NCBI GenBank assembly: GCA_963921795.1
Contig: OY997642.1
Span: 63,908,002 to 63,972,001 of the forward strand
Direction of reading: 5' to 3'
From: Nannobrachium achirus
Lineage: Eukaryota; Chordata; Actinopteri; Myctophiformes; Myctophidae
DNA length: 64,000 nt
Below are positions 24,126-34,475 of this stretch, in pieces (the stretch's first letter is position 1; each line of letters starts with the position of its first letter). The position numbers were made by a program, and so were the translations under genes. The notes under the pieces are model-generated. The model searched no databases. It was not told where the DNA came from and saw only the letters and a program-made list of their open reading frames with translations.

Positions 24126-25577
24126 ACTTCATATGGGAATATGAAGTCCTGCCACACTAACAGAATCCATATATGGCCAAGACAGATGGCCAAGACAGCC
24201 CATATCTGTGACTGTGTGGCTGGTTCTATAGACAGGGATCTCCATGTATGGGCATAAAAGGGTATGATGTCAGTTGTCATAGACATCATAGGACTTTCAC
24301 ATAACAAATAACTGAGTCAGCATGTTTGGGCTCTCATAGCATATCTCCATATACAGTACATGGATCTCCATATATGCGTAACAGGGGTCTCCATATATGG
24401 GTAACTGGTCCGATATACATCACTGGCCAGATGGCAAAGAATTGGCGCCCTGAGGCATCTTACTAGTAAATAATACTGAGTGAGAATACTAATACAGTTT
24501 CTAATATTATTCAAAAATAGATAGCAAATTGCAGAACTGGTTGCAAGAATATGGCCAAAACTGAAATAGCCATTTGGCTGGCCCCCTGTAGTAACTCTGA
24601 GGACACCTGGGTGTCCCGGACCCCCTTTGGAAGACGCCTGGTATTAGCTACTACAGGTACAAAAGCTTTTATGCTTCAATTATGATCTAATTTGACACTG
24701 TTCTGGAGAAGGAGCAGAGCAAGGACTGTATTGAGTACTGAGATAGGCTCAGGGGTCATTACGGGGGTCCCAGGTGAGGAAAGACCCCCACCAAAAGATG
24801 GAAAGGTTATTCTGGCTGCTTCAGAAGTGCAATATATGACATTGTTTTAAAATCTTCAAAACAACTCTAATATTATGAAAATTGGACATTAACTGGCTGG
24901 CATACTGTTCTGGCATACTGTTCTGCGTCCTAAAATAGATGACCCCCCCAGAAAGGGGGCAGGGGTCAGGAAAATCTGACACCCATCATTTTCTGAAAAT
25001 GTGGTCCCTATAAAAGCCAAAGCAGTAAAAAATACATTTTAGCAAAGAAATCCTTAGAAGTACACTTCGTATCACACTTGTAGTAACTTTGAGGACCCCC
25101 AGGGGTCCCGAACCCCCTGTTGAAGACCCCTGGTATTTGTTACTACTTATTTTTGTTTTCAGAAAAAAACTTTTATGCTTCAATTATGATCTAATATGAC
25201 ATTGTTCTGGAGCAGGAGCAGAGCGAGTACTGAGATAGGCACAGGGGTCCGTCTAGGGGGTCCCAGGTGAGGAAAGACCCCAACCAAAAGTTAGAAAGCT
25301 TATTCTGGCTGCTTCAAAAGTGTAATAAATTAACTCAGCATGTTTTAAAACCTACAAAACAACCCTAATATTAAGAAAATTGGACATTAACTGGCTGGCG
25401 TACTGTTCTGGGAGGTCCCAAACTAGATGACCCCCAGAAAGGGGGCGGGGGTCCGGAAAAGTTGGCACCCATCATTTTCTCATAGTTTGGACTCTATAGA
25501 ACCAGGATCTGCAAAAAAATCAATTTTGGCACAAAAATCCTACGGGAGCTGTTTTGTGGACGCATCGTACCACACTA
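22599..25577. mobile_element. 3.0-kb element with long inverted ends inside gag
   Basis: Both termini read inward TAGTGTGGTACGATG and are flanked by TAT (22596-22598 and 25578-25580). Each end carries an arm of about 900-1000 bp made of two diverged direct copies of a roughly 450-bp unit. One arm is the reverse complement of the other, so the element is a large foldback. The middle (about 23.6-24.55 kb) holds a (GT)n tract and unrelated sequence. No transposase is seen and the class is unresolved. The unit contains ggggtcctcagagttact lines shared with the hAT MITE at 46.3 kb. Confidence 0.85.
24011..24124. repeat. (GT)n microsatellite
   Basis: A GT tract of about 110 bp in the middle of the element nested in gag. 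Confidence 0.95.
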
Positions 25578-25580
25578 TAT

Positions 25581-25735
25581 GACCTGTTAGAAGCATTACT
25601 CAAAGTGGCTATCTGGGCCATGGCTTGATCATGCCTCATGCTTAGTTTAGACAACTCAGTCTGAAGCTTTTTCACAGGGTCGATCTCTACCTCTTGCACC
25701 ACCTCTTGCTGCACCTCTTGCTCCGAGTCTGACAT
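25581..25735 (-). pseudogene. gag: Gypsy gag, N-terminal part
   Basis: Starts MSDSEQEVQQEVVQEVE and continues with a short heptad-like region (KKLQTELSKLSMRHDQ) before the insertion at 25580. An acidic start followed by a coiled-coil segment is common in gag proteins. It lies about 330 bp inside the 5' LTR and in phase with the rest of gag across the insert. Confidence 0.8.
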
Positions 25736-26042
25736 GGTGTTAAGTCTCTATCACCTTGTGAAAGGATAAAGTTATTTAATAGAGTACAGAATGGGAGGGG
25801 GTCGTCTTCTCCCTCTGGGCTGGTGTCTTTTCCTCTGGGCTGGTGTCTTTTCCTCTGGGCTGGTGTCTTTTCCTCTGGGCTGGTCACCGGACTCCACTCG
25901 TCACACCAGGCAGGCCGCTCCGTCTGGGTCCTCGACAGCACCAGTGCCCAGGTCCCCACTGCAGTTATTTATTTTATGCACTAAAGCCGTCTGGCTTATC
26001 TTAGCCAACTGCGCCAAAATTATTTGAAACACAGATTTTCCA

Positions 26043-26062
26043 GAACCCCACTCCTGGTACCA
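26043..26062 (-). promoter_or_regulatory. Primer binding site, matches tRNA-Leu 3' end
   Basis: Five bases inside the 5' LTR, the minus strand reads TGGTACCAGGAGTGGGG and continues into TTC. The complement, ending CCTGGTACCA, agrees with the 3' end of vertebrate tRNA-Leu (UAA) as I recall it. It would prime minus-strand DNA synthesis. Confidence 0.8.
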
Positions 26063-26067
26063 AATTG

Positions 26068-26795
26068 TGTAACCAGGCGAAATTATACCAGCACAGGACA
26101 CAAACTAGGGTTATGGGTTCTTTATTCTGGGCAGTCAGTGTGACTGCTTTTGTGTTTCTTTTGGCTCAATGAACAGAGCTTGAAATGCAAATGAAAAGAA
26201 AGGACTTTACTTGTTTGGCTTTTTTTTTACAGTGCACAAATAACTGCAGTGTATGAGACCAGTGTATACACCAGCTGATGTCACTATTAACATGAACACA
26301 ACAAACAGAAAATGACAATCAGTACTGTTATGAAATACAATCAAAAAGTGTCCTTACAATGTGTTATACAACAACAGTAGTGCAAAAGAACATGTGGTTA
26401 AACCTTCATCTAATCAAATAAAACAAATAAAATAACAGTGGTTTAACCTACATTGTTTCAGTAGTGTGTTTCCCAGTCCAAGGAATCACCTCAGTTCACA
26501 GTTTACAGCTTCACAATAGTCACAGAATCTGTTCACAATAACATCCAGAACGTCACAAATTACCATCTGACAGTGTGCATAATCACTATTGTTGATAAAC
26601 AATTCACATTTTGAGAACAGAATTAACGTTATTATAAATATTCACCTGTCCACAACACGACGTGAATACACCAACGCATGGAAGATAATCTCTTGCAAAA
26701 ACACGTCCTATTTCCGTTGCTGGCCTTGCATGCGCCTAGCAGCGAGCTGGCGCCATCTAGTGACAGCAGGTAACATCTCTTTTCACCTGGCTACA
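26068..26795 (-). repeat. 5' LTR of the gypsy element
   Basis: 728 bp, nearly identical to 14492-15223. The three substitutions noticed are in the gctgatSTCACTA line, the cagYttacag line and the acacKtcc line. It holds the promoter that would drive minus-strand transcription. Confidence 0.95.
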
Positions 26796-26800
26796 TAGGG

Positions 26801-27437
26801 ATGTTCCCAGCAGTTAATTTCACTGACATATACATGACATTTTTTTCGAATATCTGAAAATGTATTATTGAAATGAACACCCAGAAAATAGTCAAAAATG
26901 TGCACTTTTCGATCTATTATCCCAAACCTCATAAAAAAGGGGAAAAAAAGAAAGAAAATAGTATATGGAAGCCTTTTAAAAATATTTAAACTATTGGAAT
27001 CTTAATCTTAGCTCAAATAATTAATAACATCATGCCAGTAGTTCAGCTGGTGTGACTCTGGACTTAGTTAGTAGCCTAACTGACCAGCTCAGCTCTCCTC
27101 AAAGTTACATTAAATCATAATTTATGGTATTGCATTCTCAGCCAACTTATGATTAAGCTTACACTGCATTCTGCATGTTCTCACCTCGAAATGCTGGATA
27201 CGTTTTTTTTCTCCAATCGACCAGATCTCGGAGGCAGCGGGCTACAGGCTCGAGGTAACAAGTGATTCACATCCAATAGGTCTTTATTGTATGTGATTTC
27301 TCCATCACAACGTTTTGCCATCAAAGTACTCACACACATGAATGATGCTGGGCAGGGGCAGCCTGATGATGCGTGCACTGCAGGTCACCATGACCACTGA
27401 CCACAGTGCAACAGTGTGACAATCAGGCTCTGTAAAT
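26801..27437. other. No gene recognised
   Basis: AT-rich single-copy-looking sequence between the gypsy target duplication and the point where segment C begins. Only short chance frames are present. It belongs to the material inserted into copy B/C at the GTAA junction. Confidence 0.6.
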
Positions 27438-27532
27438 AAACCATGGTAATACTTAAATTGTTTATTTTACTTGTTGAAAACAACATTTTATTAAGACGTG
27501 ACGTAATATGGGTGCAAAATGTAAATATTTAA

Positions 27533-28769
27533 CTAGAAGAGAAAATTTCTAAGAAATTTTAAGTGTGCCTGCAGCTCGCTAAGTCTGTGCAACCTTGTGT
27601 AGCGGTTGGTGTTAGCATTAGCGTTATTTCATTTGACGCAACCCGCGTGTCTGTATGACAAACGGTTCACGAGATCAAGGGTCACTTCCTGTTTGGTGAG
27701 GGGCACTTCCTGTTTGGCGAAATAGGCCCCAATTAAGGTCATGGACGATTAATGAATTAAAGCTGCAAGCAGCGATGACCGGGCCCTCGCAGCTCTACCC
27801 ACGTCACAAGGCCAGCAGCCAATCAGAAACCAAACAGGAAGTCAGCCATTTCGACTAATTAGTGGCGTTTTGGAGCATTTTTGGCCGTTATCACGGGTCG
27901 CACTTTAACGACATTTTTTTGAGAAAAAATTGTTTTGTGAGAAAAAAAAATTAGAGAAAAAAAAATGTTTGAGAAAAAAAAATTGAGAAAAAAATTTTTG
28001 AGAAAAAAAAAATTTGAGAAAAAAAAATTGAGAAAAAGAAATTTGAGAAAAAAAAATTTTGAGAAAAAAAAAATTTGAGAAAAAAAAAATTGAGAAAAAA
28101 AAATTGAGAAAAAAAAATTTGAGAAAAAAAAATTGAGAAAAAAAAATTTGAGAAAAAAAAATTTGAGAAAAAAAAATTTGAGAAAAAAAAAATTTGAGAA
28201 AAAAAAATTTGAGAAAAAAAAATTTGAGAAAAAAATTTTTTTGAGAAAAATTTTTTTTGAGAAAAAAATAAATGTATGACACCAGCCGCGAGTCTGTACG
28301 ACAAACGGTTCATGAGTTATAGAGGCACTTCCTGTTTGGTGAAGGGCACTTCCTGTTATAGAGGGGGCGGGGCTTAATCAATTACAGCTCATCCCTATTG
28401 GTCGGAAAAAGACCAAAGTTGTGTGAGCATTTTACATTTTAAATGATGTTGCTAGGCAAAAGTATGGCAGAGTTATGTGGCGCCAAAGTTTCTGTTTTTT
28501 TTTCGGTGTCCCCCATTCAAAGTCAATGGAGTTTTTGGGCGTCGTTTTTTGCGAATTACGTCGCAATGGTAACGCGGATCGGAAAGAAAAGTAATAGCAC
28601 ACCATTCCCGGCCGAGCCGCACGTTTTGATGTATATATTGCGGCGGTGGCGTAAATTGTGCGGCAGTTATTACGAGCAGAAATTTGCAAGAACATTACTT
28701 ACTGACTGACTGACTGACTTAAGTATGGGGGAGTACAATAAGTGTTTTGCCATTGCATGGCAGGCACAC
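27533..28769 (-). mobile_element. Hairpin-ended element with TTAA flanks, copy 1
   Basis: One end reads CTAGAAGAGAAAATTTC and the other, on minus, GTGTGCCTGCCATGCAATGG. TTAA stands on both sides (27529-27532, 28770-28773), while segment A has a single TTAA at 6674. The ends are not inverted repeats of each other. One carries an AAATTTC hairpin and the other the hairpin GCCATgcaATGGC. The inside holds a low-complexity array and the cattcccggccgagccgcac block. The class is not clear. Confidence 0.8.
27905..28270. repeat. gagaaaaaaaaattt minisatellite
   Basis: About 24 irregular units of 13-17 bp. The long phenylalanine-rich reading frames on minus are artefacts of this array. A mirror array lies at 30288-30690. 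Confidence 0.9.
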
Positions 28770-28972
28770 TTAATAAAGTTAATATCTCAATAATTACAAA
28801 ATATATGTTATAGAATAACATAATTTTATTTACAAAGCAAATAGTGGGGGCAGACCCTTTTATTCGAATATCCAGATATCGCGCACACCCCTAATTTTAA
28901 CTGGGGACCACACACCCTAAAGAGCACTAAGCGTTGAGGCATTACATTTTGTATAACATGGTTCTATTGTGA

Positions 28973-29045
28973 AAAATAGCAGATCAACATGCTCACAGTG
29001 CCTCACATTGCGAGGCGTTGTGAGCATGTAGATCGAATTTGACAA
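28973..29045. repeat. GATC-CAAGCTC type palindrome, P5
   Basis: The segment C counterpart of P1, with the same arms and only a few changes. Confidence 0.8.
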
Positions 29046-29256
29046 TTTAGCCAATGTTTATTTTGTCATAGAGGTATTAAAAAGTCCTTAAATTGACACT
29101 TTAGATCTGTGCATACACCCTCTATAGTAGTAGTAAACAAAGCAACATAAAGTTTAAGTGTATGGAGTTAAATGTTATGTTGGTCTGTTTACTGTTGAGT
29201 GAGAAAACAATGTTGCACATTAGGTTAATCATATATGAACCCCCCAAAATAATTTG

Positions 29257-29296
29257 GGGACCCCCCTGGGGGTCCTGACCCACAGGTTGAGAACCA
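29257..29296 (-). mobile_element. hAT-like terminal fragment, segment C copy
   Basis: Counterpart of 7159-7201. Minus-strand start CAATGGTTCTCAACCTGTGG. Confidence 0.55.
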
Positions 29297-29615
29297 TTGA
29301 GTTAGAAGAACAGTAAAATATGACATGACTTCAACTCAGAGAGTGGACAGAAGAGCTGACAGTGGTGGGTAAACGTACTTGAGGAAAAGCACAAAGGTAT
29401 TGGTATCAAACTGTACTTAAAGTACCAAAAGTAGAAAGTACACAACAATTATGCAGAATGTCCCGTTTCACAAGTTTTCAAATTCTCCTCAAAATTGATC
29501 TCAAGTGCAGTACTTGAGTAAATGTACTTAGTTACTTTACACCACGGAGGGCCGAGCAGATCTGGCTAAACTATTGTTTAATTGTACGTTATTCACTTCT
29601 TCTTATTATTATTAA

Positions 29616-30789
29616 GTGTGCCTGCTATGCAATAGCAAAACACTTATTGTAATCCGCCATACTTAAGTCAGTCAGTAAGTAAGTAAGTAATGTTCTTGCA
29701 AATTTCGGCACGTAATAACTGCCGCACGATTTACACCACCGCCGCAATATATACATCAAAACGTGCGGCTCGGCCGGGAATGGGGTGCTATTACTTTTCT
29801 TTCCGATCCGCGTTACCATTGCGACGTAATTCGCAAAAAACGACGCCAAAAAACCCCATTCACTTAGAATGGGGGAAATTTCGGCACGTAATAACTGCCG
29901 CACGATTTACGCCACCCCCGCAATATATACATCAAAATGTGCGGCTCGGCCGGGAATGGTGAGCTATTACTTTTCTTTCCGATCCGCAATACGATTGCGA
30001 TGTAATTCGCAAAAAACGACGCCCAAAAACCCCATTGACTTAGAATGGGGGACTCCGAAAAAAACCCAGAAACTTTGGCGCCACAAAACTCAGCCATACT
30101 TTTGCCTAGCAACGTGATTTAAACTTTAAAATGCACACACAACTTTGGTCTTTTTCCGGCCAATAGGGATGAGCTGTAATTGATTAAGCCCCGCCCCCTC
30201 TGTAACAGGAGGTGTCCTTCGCCAAACAGGAAGTGCCTCTATAACTCATGAACCGTTTGTCGTACAGACTCGCGGCTGGTGTCAAAAAATGTTTTCCCAA
30301 ATTTTTTTTCCCCAATTTTTTTTTTCCAAAATTTTTTTTTTCTCAATTTTTTTTTTCTCAAAATTTTTTTTCTCAAATTTTTTTTCTCACATTTTTTTTC
30401 CCAAAAATTTTTTTTTCTCAATTTTTTTTTCTCAAAAATTTTTTTTTTCTCAAAAAATTTTTTTTTCTCAAAAATTTTTTTCTCAAAAATTATTTTCTCA
30501 ATTTTTTTTTCCCAAAATTGTTTTTTCTTTAAAATCTTTTTTTCCTCAAAATTTTTTTTTTCTCAAAAATCTTTTTGCCCAAATTTTTTTTTCTCAAAAA
30601 TCTTTTTTTTTCTCAAAAATCTTTTTTTTTCTCAAAAATCTTTTTTTTTCTCAAAAATCTTTTTTTTTTCCTCAAAAATCGTTTTTTCTCATTAAAAAAT
30701 GTAACGCTAACACCAACCGCTACACAAGGTTGCACAGACTTAGTGAGCTGCAGGCACACTTAAAATTTCTTGGAAATTTTCTTTTCTAG
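29616..30789 (+). mobile_element. Hairpin-ended element, copy 2
   Basis: Starts GTGTGCCTGCTATGCAATAG after TTAA and ends GGAAATTTTCTTTTCTAG, in the opposite orientation to copy 1. The start hairpin is GCTATgcaATAGC. Compared with copy 1, a C-G pair has become T-A on both sides. The interior contains two tandem versions of the ccgagccgcac block (about 29700-30040) and the mirror of the gagaaaaaaaaattt array. It was inserted in an (ATT)n stretch, so the right TTAA is not clear. Confidence 0.75.
30288..30690. repeat. Mirror array of the gagaaaaaaaaattt minisatellite
   Basis: Units of the form ttttttttctcaaaaa are the reverse complement of the array at 27905-28270. Together the two could pair over about 370 bp across a 2-kb loop. 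Confidence 0.88.
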
Positions 30790-31377
30790 TTATTATTATT
30801 ATTAATATTATTTATTCATTTAGTGTTAAAATGTATGTTATCTACCTGTTTTCTCTGTCTGTATACATGTTACTTGTATTCTTCAGCAGTTTAGAGCACA
30901 TTTTATCATGTTACAGTATGCTTCAGCAATGTAAAACATATTGGTCTTGTCAATAAAGCATTTCGTTTTGAACATTGACCAGCAGGCTGCCTGTTTGTTG
31001 TTCATGTCTATCCGGTGCCAGTAATCACTGGTGAAGGATAGACATAAAAACAAACATGCACTCTGGACTCTCTGGGCTACAGGTCAATACAATGTATTCA
31101 TGTTTAATTTAGATCTGCTATAAGCATTCATTTGTCCCCCTAATCTATCTATCCAATGTGTTAATGTGTGAGATCAACGCATAGGAAGCATTCCACACAT
31201 TTAACATCTTTATTTACATTTAACACAAACTTCTTGAACACAAACAGTAATAGATGCACACACTTGGGAACAGTGGCGTCAGTTCAGAAAAGGCTAAGGT
31301 ATGGCAACATGACTGGTGTCTTGCACGCGCGCACACCAGTCATGTTGCCAAACCTTAGCTTTTTTTTTTTTAATATT

Positions 31378-33255
31378 TTTAATTCCCTTATAAATCCCCG
31401 TGATGTCTCTGTTTTAGTTCCATCCCCCTCCCTCTGTGAAGATTTTAAAAAGTTTTTCACTGATAAAATAAATGAGCTCAGGTCAGCCCATATATTTATT
31501 ACCCCTGACCCTGTATCTTCCCTAGGTCCTGTTGCTGTCCTCTCCCAGTTCCAGCCCATTTCTCTCACCTCCCTCACTGATACTGTTTCCCATCTCCGGT
31601 CCACAAATTGCCCCTCTGATTGTATCCCCTCCCGTCTTCTCAAAGAAGTTTTTGGTTCCATTGGCCCCAACATACTCACCTTAATTAATTTAAGCCTCAC
31701 CTCAGGCTGCATCCCGGCTGCTTTTAAACACGCTGTGGTGCATCCTTTAATTAAAAAGAAAAATCTTGACCCCACCATACTCTCCAATTTTAGGCCCATA
31801 TCCCAATTACCCTTTTTATCCAAGGTTCTAGAGAAAATTGTATATGCCCAGCTTCAATCTTTTTTAATCACACATGACCTCCATGAGAATTTTCAGTCTG
31901 GTTTTAAGCCGGGCCATAGTACTGAAACTGCCCTTTTAAGAGTTTCTAATGATTTGATTTTAACTGTTGACAATGGCACCCCCGCTATCCTTGTCTTGCT
32001 CGATCTCTCGGCGGCTTTCGACACCGTCGATCACAGGATCCTCCTCTCCCGCCTCCAGCACCATGTTGGGATCACTGGCACGGCCCTAGCATGGTTCCAA
32101 TCATATTTAGCCGAAAGGAGCTTTTCCGTCCAGCTGGGCGATTTCACTTCCACTGCAGCCCCCCTCACCTCTGGAGTCCCCCAGGGCTCCATTCTTGGCC
32201 CTATTTTGTTTTTATTATATATGTTACCTCTAGGACCCATTTTAGCTAAACATAACATTTCTTTTCATTTTTATGCTGACGATGTCCAGATCTACATGCC
32301 CCTTACAATACACAACAGTAATAATCCACTTCAATCTCTCCAACCATTGCTCAACTGCCTTCAGGACATAAAACTCTGGATGAACACAAATTTCTTACAC
32401 TTAAATGACAATAAAACAGAAATAATTATTTTTGGTCAAGATACTCCCTCATCCTCTGTTTCCCTGGGCTCCCTAACCCCTAATCTCCGTCCCTTTGTTA
32501 GAAACCTTGGTTTTATATTTGACAGCTCTTTTAAATTCCACAAACAAATCAGCTCTGTGATCCAATCAAGCTTCTTTCAGTTACGTTTAATTTCCAAAGT
32601 AAAACCATATCTCCCCCACAAGCACCTCGAAATCTTAATACATGCTTTTATTACTAGTAGATTGGATTATTGTAATGCTTTGTATTCCGGTATTGACCAA
32701 GCTTCACTAAAGCGCCTACAGTTGGTCCAGAATGCGGCCGCACGCCTACTTACTGGCACCAAAAAGCGGGACCATATCTCCCCTGTCCTGGCCTCTCTTC
32801 ATTGGCTCCCCATCAAATTTAGAATTGATTTTAAAATCCTTTTAATTGCTTTTAAATCCATTAACGGGCTGGCTCCTACCTACCTGGCTGAACTGGTTGA
32901 ACCATACAACCCAGTTAGAGCCTTACGGTCAGCCGACCTTTCGTTATTGAACCCCACTGCTACTGCCAGACTCATAACTAGGGGCGACCGCGCTTTTGCC
33001 GTGGCCGCCCCTAGGCTGTGGAACGACCTTCCTCTTCGTGTCAGGTCTGCCCAGTCTATTGAGGCTTTTAAGTCCCTTCTTAAGACTCACTTTTTTAATC
33101 TGGCTTTTAACTGCAGCTTTTACATTTTTAACTTTGTTATTTTTCTTCTTACTTGTTTGATAATTTGTCTGTACTTTGGTTGTATTGTTTTTCGATTCCA
33201 CTGTTGTAAAGCACTTTGGTCGGCATTGTCGTTTTTAAATGTGCTATATAAATAA
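31378..33255 (+). CDS. L2-like LINE ORF2, reverse transcriptase (5'-truncated)
   Basis: An open frame of about 625 residues without stops. It begins in the linker before the RT, so the endonuclease is missing. RT motifs in order are FRPISQLPFLSK, the QSGFKPGHSTETALL line, LLDLSAAFDTVDH, SGVPQGSILGP and the catalytic FHFYADDVQIY with its two aspartates. A C-terminal region typical of L2-type LINEs follows (LHWLPIKFRI, APRLWNDLP, FKSLLKTH). The frame being intact suggests recent activity. The sequence before 31378 belongs to the hAT element, so no start codon is assigned. The enzyme would copy its own RNA at nicked target DNA. Confidence 0.9.
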   Translation, partial: FNSLINPRDVSVLVPSPSLCEDFKKFFTDKINELRSAHIFITPDPVSSLGPVAVLSQFQPISLTSLTDTVSHLRSTNCPSDCIPSRLLKEVFGSIGPNILTLINLSLTSGCIPAAFKHAVVHPLIKKKNLDPTILSNFRPISQLPFLSKVLEKIVYAQLQSFLITHDLHENFQSGFKPGHSTETALLRVSNDLILTVDNGTPAILVLLDLSAAFDTVDHRILLSRLQHHVGITGTALAWFQSYLAERSFSVQLGDFTSTAAPLTSGVPQGSILGPILFLLYMLPLGPILAKHNISFHFYADDVQIYMPLTIHNSNNPLQSLQPLLNCLQDIKLWMNTNFLHLNDNKTEIIIFGQDTPSSSVSLGSLTPNLRPFVRNLGFIFDSSFKFHKQISSVIQSSFFQLRLISKVKPYLPHKHLEILIHAFITSRLDYCNALYSGIDQASLKRLQLVQNAAARLLTGTKKRDHISPVLASLHWLPIKFRIDFKILLIAFKSINGLAPTYLAELVEPYNPVRALRSADLSLLNPTATARLITRGDRAFAVAAPRLWNDLPLRVRSAQSIEAFKSLLKTHFFNLAFNCSFYIFNFVIFLLTCLIICLYFGCIVFRFHCCKALWSALSFLNVLYK

Positions 33256-33257
33256 AG

Positions 33258-33292
<35 letters not shown>
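33256..33292 (+). repeat. LINE 3' end with (TGAT)n tail
   Basis: After the stop codon comes aataaag, then seven TGAT/GATT units. Short tandem tails in place of poly(A) are usual for L2/CR1-group LINEs. The preceding tgtgctatataaataaag is the conserved 3' element of this group. Confidence 0.88.
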
Positions 33293-34162
33293 AGCTACAG
33301 GCATGATACATTTATTTTAAGAAGTACATTTTATTTTTTCCCCGTTTCTACGGTTTCTTGGGCTGGATATGGCAGCCTGGAATGGTTGTTCAAGTGCAGT
33401 TAAACTTGGCATGTTAGTAAACGTGCCACAATTAACAATAATGAATTGCACCTGTGCAGCTGACCTGCGGAACCTGGGAATATAGGCTACCATTTTGTCA
33501 AGATGGGGAGAATAAAAGTGTGGAGAATATAATTATAATACCTTGTTGAAGTGACCATTTTGTTACATTTTGCATTTGTAATTATTTAGCTGTAATTTAA
33601 CAACATAATAACCAGAACAGATAGACAAAGAGACATTCATGGATTTATATTTAAAAGTAACTATTATTTCCCCCCTGGACCCAGGGTATGGCAGCTGCAT
33701 ACCCCTGCCATACCCAATTGACGCCCCTGCTTGGGAAACTCTGCAATAAGTGTTTGTTCACTGTTGAGTGAGAACAGTAAACACACACGTTATGTTTGTG
33801 TGGGAGAAGCATCGTCTCGTCCATATGGCGAGGAGCCATGTTGTAACAGGTTAGGGTAAAACGTTCACGCCCCCGGGGCTCGCGATGCAGATACACTTAA
33901 ACAACACTGAACCAAAGTACAAACTATTATGAATTACACCTACAGTTGCAGCCTTTATCTAATGTCATCTTATAGTGTAGTAATTATACTATTGACACAC
34001 AAAAATATAGCCTACACAATTAGCCTGTTATTTACAATACACAACATTTACCTCGACACTTTTAAATCCTTTTTAGCAGTTAAATTATTTATATAGTTTA
34101 ATAAAAATGTAACTTTATTATGAACTTAGTTCAAGCAAAAATGCAGAATATGTTTCAATTAG

Positions 34163-34209
34163 TCACACACGCACGCACGCACGTACGCACGCACGCGCGC
34201 GTGTGCGAG

Positions 34210-34297
<88 letters not shown>
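34163..34297. repeat. (CACG)n and (CA)n microsatellite
   Basis: A CACG-rich run followed by a CA tract of about 84 bp. It directly follows the end of the homology to segment A. Confidence 0.93.
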
Positions 34298-34299
<2 letters not shown>

Positions 34300-34368
34300 A
34301 GAGGAGGAGAATACAAAGAAACTGAGCTAAGATTCTATAGAAATGAGATCAACCTGAGTAAAGGCCCA

Positions 34369-34475
34369 TTCCCACTGGGCCAGATAAAAAATATCTGTCT
34401 CCATTGAAGTGGATAAGACTGGACTAGAATGGACACAGATATTTTTTATCTGCAGATCAAAAATATCTGTGTCCA
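34369..34475. repeat. Inverted repeat with cagataaaaaatatctg core
   Basis: Two arms carrying ataaaaaatatctgtctcc and its complement fold back, and a third half-copy follows. It may be a small MITE. No target duplication was seen. Confidence 0.55.

Larger units (their letters stand above)
14492..26795 (-). mobile_element. Complete Ty3/gypsy LTR retrotransposon with nested insertions
   Basis: Two LTRs beginning TG and ending CA bound the element. They are flanked by the 5-bp target duplication TAGGG (14487-14491 and 26796-26800). On the minus strand the order is 5' LTR, PBS, gag, protease, RT, RNase H, integrase, PPT, 3' LTR, the usual Ty3/gypsy order. No envelope-like frame was seen. By eye the LTRs differ at three substitutions plus the length of one T run, so insertion was recent. 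The element cannot be autonomous now. Gag and RT are each split by a foreign DNA element, and pol has a one-base frameshift near 17.52 kb. I cannot assign the gypsy clade. Confidence 0.95.
31271..33729. mobile_element. hAT element carrying a nested L2 LINE
   Basis: The ends CAGTGGCGTCAGTT and, on minus, CAGGGGCGTCAATTGGG are flanked by the 8-bp duplication CTTGGGAA (31263-31270 and 33730-33737). Segment A has the empty site at 8422-8429. The right end recurs as a lone terminus at 46166-46272. No hAT transposase is visible. The interior is mostly the LINE at 31378-33292. Confidence 0.88.
27438..34108 (+). repeat. Segmental duplication, copy C
   Basis: Collinear with segment A from about 6573 to 8690, but expanded by three insertions: 27533-28769, about 29543-30850, and 31271-33729. 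It lacks the hAT present in A at 7757. B and C together are the second copy of A, split by the 13-kb gypsy-bearing insertion. Confidence 0.85.

Noticed and set aside
22599-25577. CACTA (EnSpm) assignment because of the CACTA and TAGTG letters and a 3-bp flank
   Set aside because: The element starts TAGTG and ends CACTA, the reverse of the CACTA family arrangement.
14492-26795. Endogenous retrovirus rather than a Ty3/gypsy retrotransposon
   Set aside because: No envelope-like frame lies between integrase and the 3' LTR, and the protein motifs are of the Ty3/gypsy type.
27905-28313. Long Phe/Ser/Leu/Lys reading frames, and the mirror set at 30248-30789
   Set aside because: They follow the gagaaaaaaaaattt minisatellite and its mirror.
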